Origin: Spirosoma rhododendri
Lineage (GTDB): Bacteria; Bacteroidota; Bacteroidia; Cytophagales; Spirosomataceae
Direction: 5' to 3'
Assembly: GCF_012849055.1 (NCBI RefSeq)
Contig: NZ_CP051677.1
Span: forward strand, 5,595,001 to 5,659,000
Length of the DNA: 64,000 nucleotides
Shown piece by piece: positions 62,824 through 64,000 of the stretch. The notes under the pieces were generated by a model that was not told where the DNA came from, did no database searches, and was given only the letters and a program-made list of their open reading frames with translations. A program made the translations under genes and the position numbers. The first letter of the stretch is position 1; each line of letters starts with the position of its first letter.

Positions 62824-64000
62824 CTACGCAGTCGCTCCTTCGCCCGAAACGCTGGGTTGTGCAGTTTGTGCGGTACTGCTGCGGGTCAGCGAAATGGCAA
62901 CGGCGGTAAGAATTAAACCCGTTGCGGCCCAGTAGACGGCGCGCATCCCCCGTAGCTGGGCGATCGTGTCCAATGGGCCAGTATGATTCGTCAGTGCATA
63001 TCGGTTGCGAACACTGTACCAGACAGCCGCGCTCATGGCGATACCGACGACTAGCCCCATGTTCCGTACAAACGCGATGATGCTGCTGGCCACTCCGCGC
63101 TGGGCCAATGGAGCCGCGTTGAGCGCACTACTGCTATTCGGCGACTGGAACAGCGCGAAGCCAAAGCTGACGAGTGAACTCCGCCATACGACATCCTGCC
63201 ACACCCAGTCGGGTCGCAAAAACGAAAACGTGAAGTAGCCGACCGCCGTAACCAGCAAACCCGCACTCGACAGCCATCGCGTCGGTACGCGGCTCGACAG
63301 ATAGCCCCCGACCGGCGCAACGACGCTGAGCGTCAGCGGACCAGCCAGTAGGGTCAGGCCCGCTTTCTGGGGCGTAAAATGCAGCAGCTGTTGCAGAAAA
63401 AACGGGATGATAAACAGGTTCGCCCCCGACGCGACAAAGCCCAGCCACGCAGCCGCGATTGCCGACGTGTAGGGTTTGATGCGAAACAGATCGAGTTGCA
63501 GCATGGGTAAGGGCGTACGCGATTCCCAGAAAAAAAAGCCCGTCAGCAGTACCGCGCCGGTACCCAGCAACCCAATCACGCGGGGGTCGTTCCAGCCGTA
63601 GTCGGGTTCGGGACCGAAGTCCAGCCCAATCAGCAACGTTGTTACGCCGACCAGAAACAGCCCCGCCCCGACCAGATCGAACGGCTTGCGTTCCTCCGTC
63701 GCACTAACGGGTAGCACGGCCCACGCCCGCCAGATGGCGATCAGCCCGACGGGTACGTTAACGAAGAAAATACTCGACCAGCCAAACCGACCCAGCAACA
63801 ACCCGCCGATTACCGGACCGGCACTAGCCCCTGCCGCCACGATAGCACCCATCAGCCCCAACGCCTGCCCGCGTTCGCTGGGGGCAAACGTATCCGAAAT
63901 AATGGCTGGACTGATGGCAAACAGCATCGACGCGCCCAGCCCCTGCACAATTCTGGATATGACCAGAAACTCGACGGTATCTGACAGCCCACATAGCAAC
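62824..64000 (-). CDS. DHA2-type MFS drug/efflux transporter, C-terminal part (starts beyond the window)
   Basis: The visible part has about 390 residues with ten or more transmembrane helices. The motif LFAISPAIISDTFAPSERGQ and GPVIGGLLLGRFGWSSIFFVNVP (the motif-C-like segment following helix 5) mark the EmrB/QacA DHA2 family with 14 helices. It ends in an unstructured tail (TAQPSVSGEGATA). The N-terminal helices are outside the window. Likely an exporter of toxic organic compounds; specificity unknown. Confidence 0.85.
   Translation of the reverse strand, partial: LLCGLSDTVEFLVISRIVQGLGASMLFAISPAIISDTFAPSERGQALGLMGAIVAAGASAGPVIGGLLLGRFGWSSIFFVNVPVGLIAIWRAWAVLPVSATEERKPFDLVGAGLFLVGVTTLLIGLDFGPEPDYGWNDPRVIGLLGTGAVLLTGFFFWESRTPLPMLQLDLFRIKPYTSAIAAAWLGFVASGANLFIIPFFLQQLLHFTPQKAGLTLLAGPLTLSVVAPVGGYLSSRVPTRWLSSAGLLVTAVGYFTFSFLRPDWVWQDVVWRSSLVSFGFALFQSPNSSSALNAAPLAQRGVASSIIAFVRNMGLVVGIAMSAAVWYSVRNRYALTNHTGPLDTIAQLRGMRAVYWAATGLILTAVAISLTRSSTAQTAQPSVSGEGATA

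Noticed and set aside
1..64000. tRNA, rRNA, CRISPR arrays, insertion sequences, prophage
   Set aside because: I looked for conserved tRNA loop sequences, tandem spacer patterns and transposase or integrase motifs and saw none.

Overview
The window looks like a chromosomal segment of a high-GC Bacteroidota of the order Cytophagales, most like the Spirosoma group. This is inferred from several things: a SusC/SusD pair, a type IX secretion (T9SS) sorting tail on an M1 peptidase, a SprB-like repeat protein, TAnnTTTG-type -7 promoter boxes, weak Shine-Dalgarno signals, and the gene orders pheT-zapA-rny and rimP-nusA-infB. Most of the window is ordinary core genome. The accessory content is interspersed as small islands and dispersed palindromic repeats. 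I saw no tRNA, rRNA, CRISPR array, intact insertion sequence or prophage.

Layout. 1-701 (minus): end of a dideoxy-sugar nucleotide pathway (PLP aminotransferase and 3,4-ketoisomerase). 915-4160: a DUF1684 protein and a large frameshifted surface protein. 4248-10027: pheT (also frameshifted), a coiled-coil protein, zapA, rny and a DUF4230 protein. 10053-15633: secreted M1 aminopeptidase, VOC protein, sensor histidine kinase, glycosyltransferase. 15705-17348 (minus): rqcH-like NFACT protein. 17846-22955: an orphan susC-susD pair. 23075-25881: small lipoproteins, an ECF sigma factor followed by a membrane-anchored trypsin-like protease, and an Ala/Lys-rich secreted protein. 26008-26708: moaD-moaE. 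28034-33261: rimP-nusA-infB with a hairpin leader. 33429-39788: phosphoesterase, BatA-like protein, recJ, DUF2252. 39927-46681: lptB, recO, ArsC-like, FAH-family, Nif3-family, zinc-ribbon and TPR proteins. 46721-47644: a small accessory patch with an antitoxin-like protein and a very AT-rich orphan. 47752-50570: pgk and two hydrolases.

50817-55684 (minus) is the most accessory-looking block. It holds a putative CE-clan (Ulp1/YopJ-like) cysteine peptidase and two DUF2157 membrane proteins, between which lie a Panacea-domain (SocA/DUF4065) antitoxin-like gene and a small two-helix membrane protein. I propose the last two as a candidate Panacea toxin-antitoxin module. 55793-64000: a FAN1-type nuclease, small secreted and thioredoxin-like proteins, a RhlE-type helicase, an S9 peptidase and the 3' part of a DHA2-type MFS exporter.

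Two genes (the surface protein and pheT) each carry what reads as a single-base deletion in a short C run about 1 kb apart. Because pheT is essential, sequence error is the simplest explanation, at least there. At least four families of dispersed inverted repeats occur between genes, including a 37-bp-arm palindrome present twice and a MITE-like element in which one copy nests another repeat.
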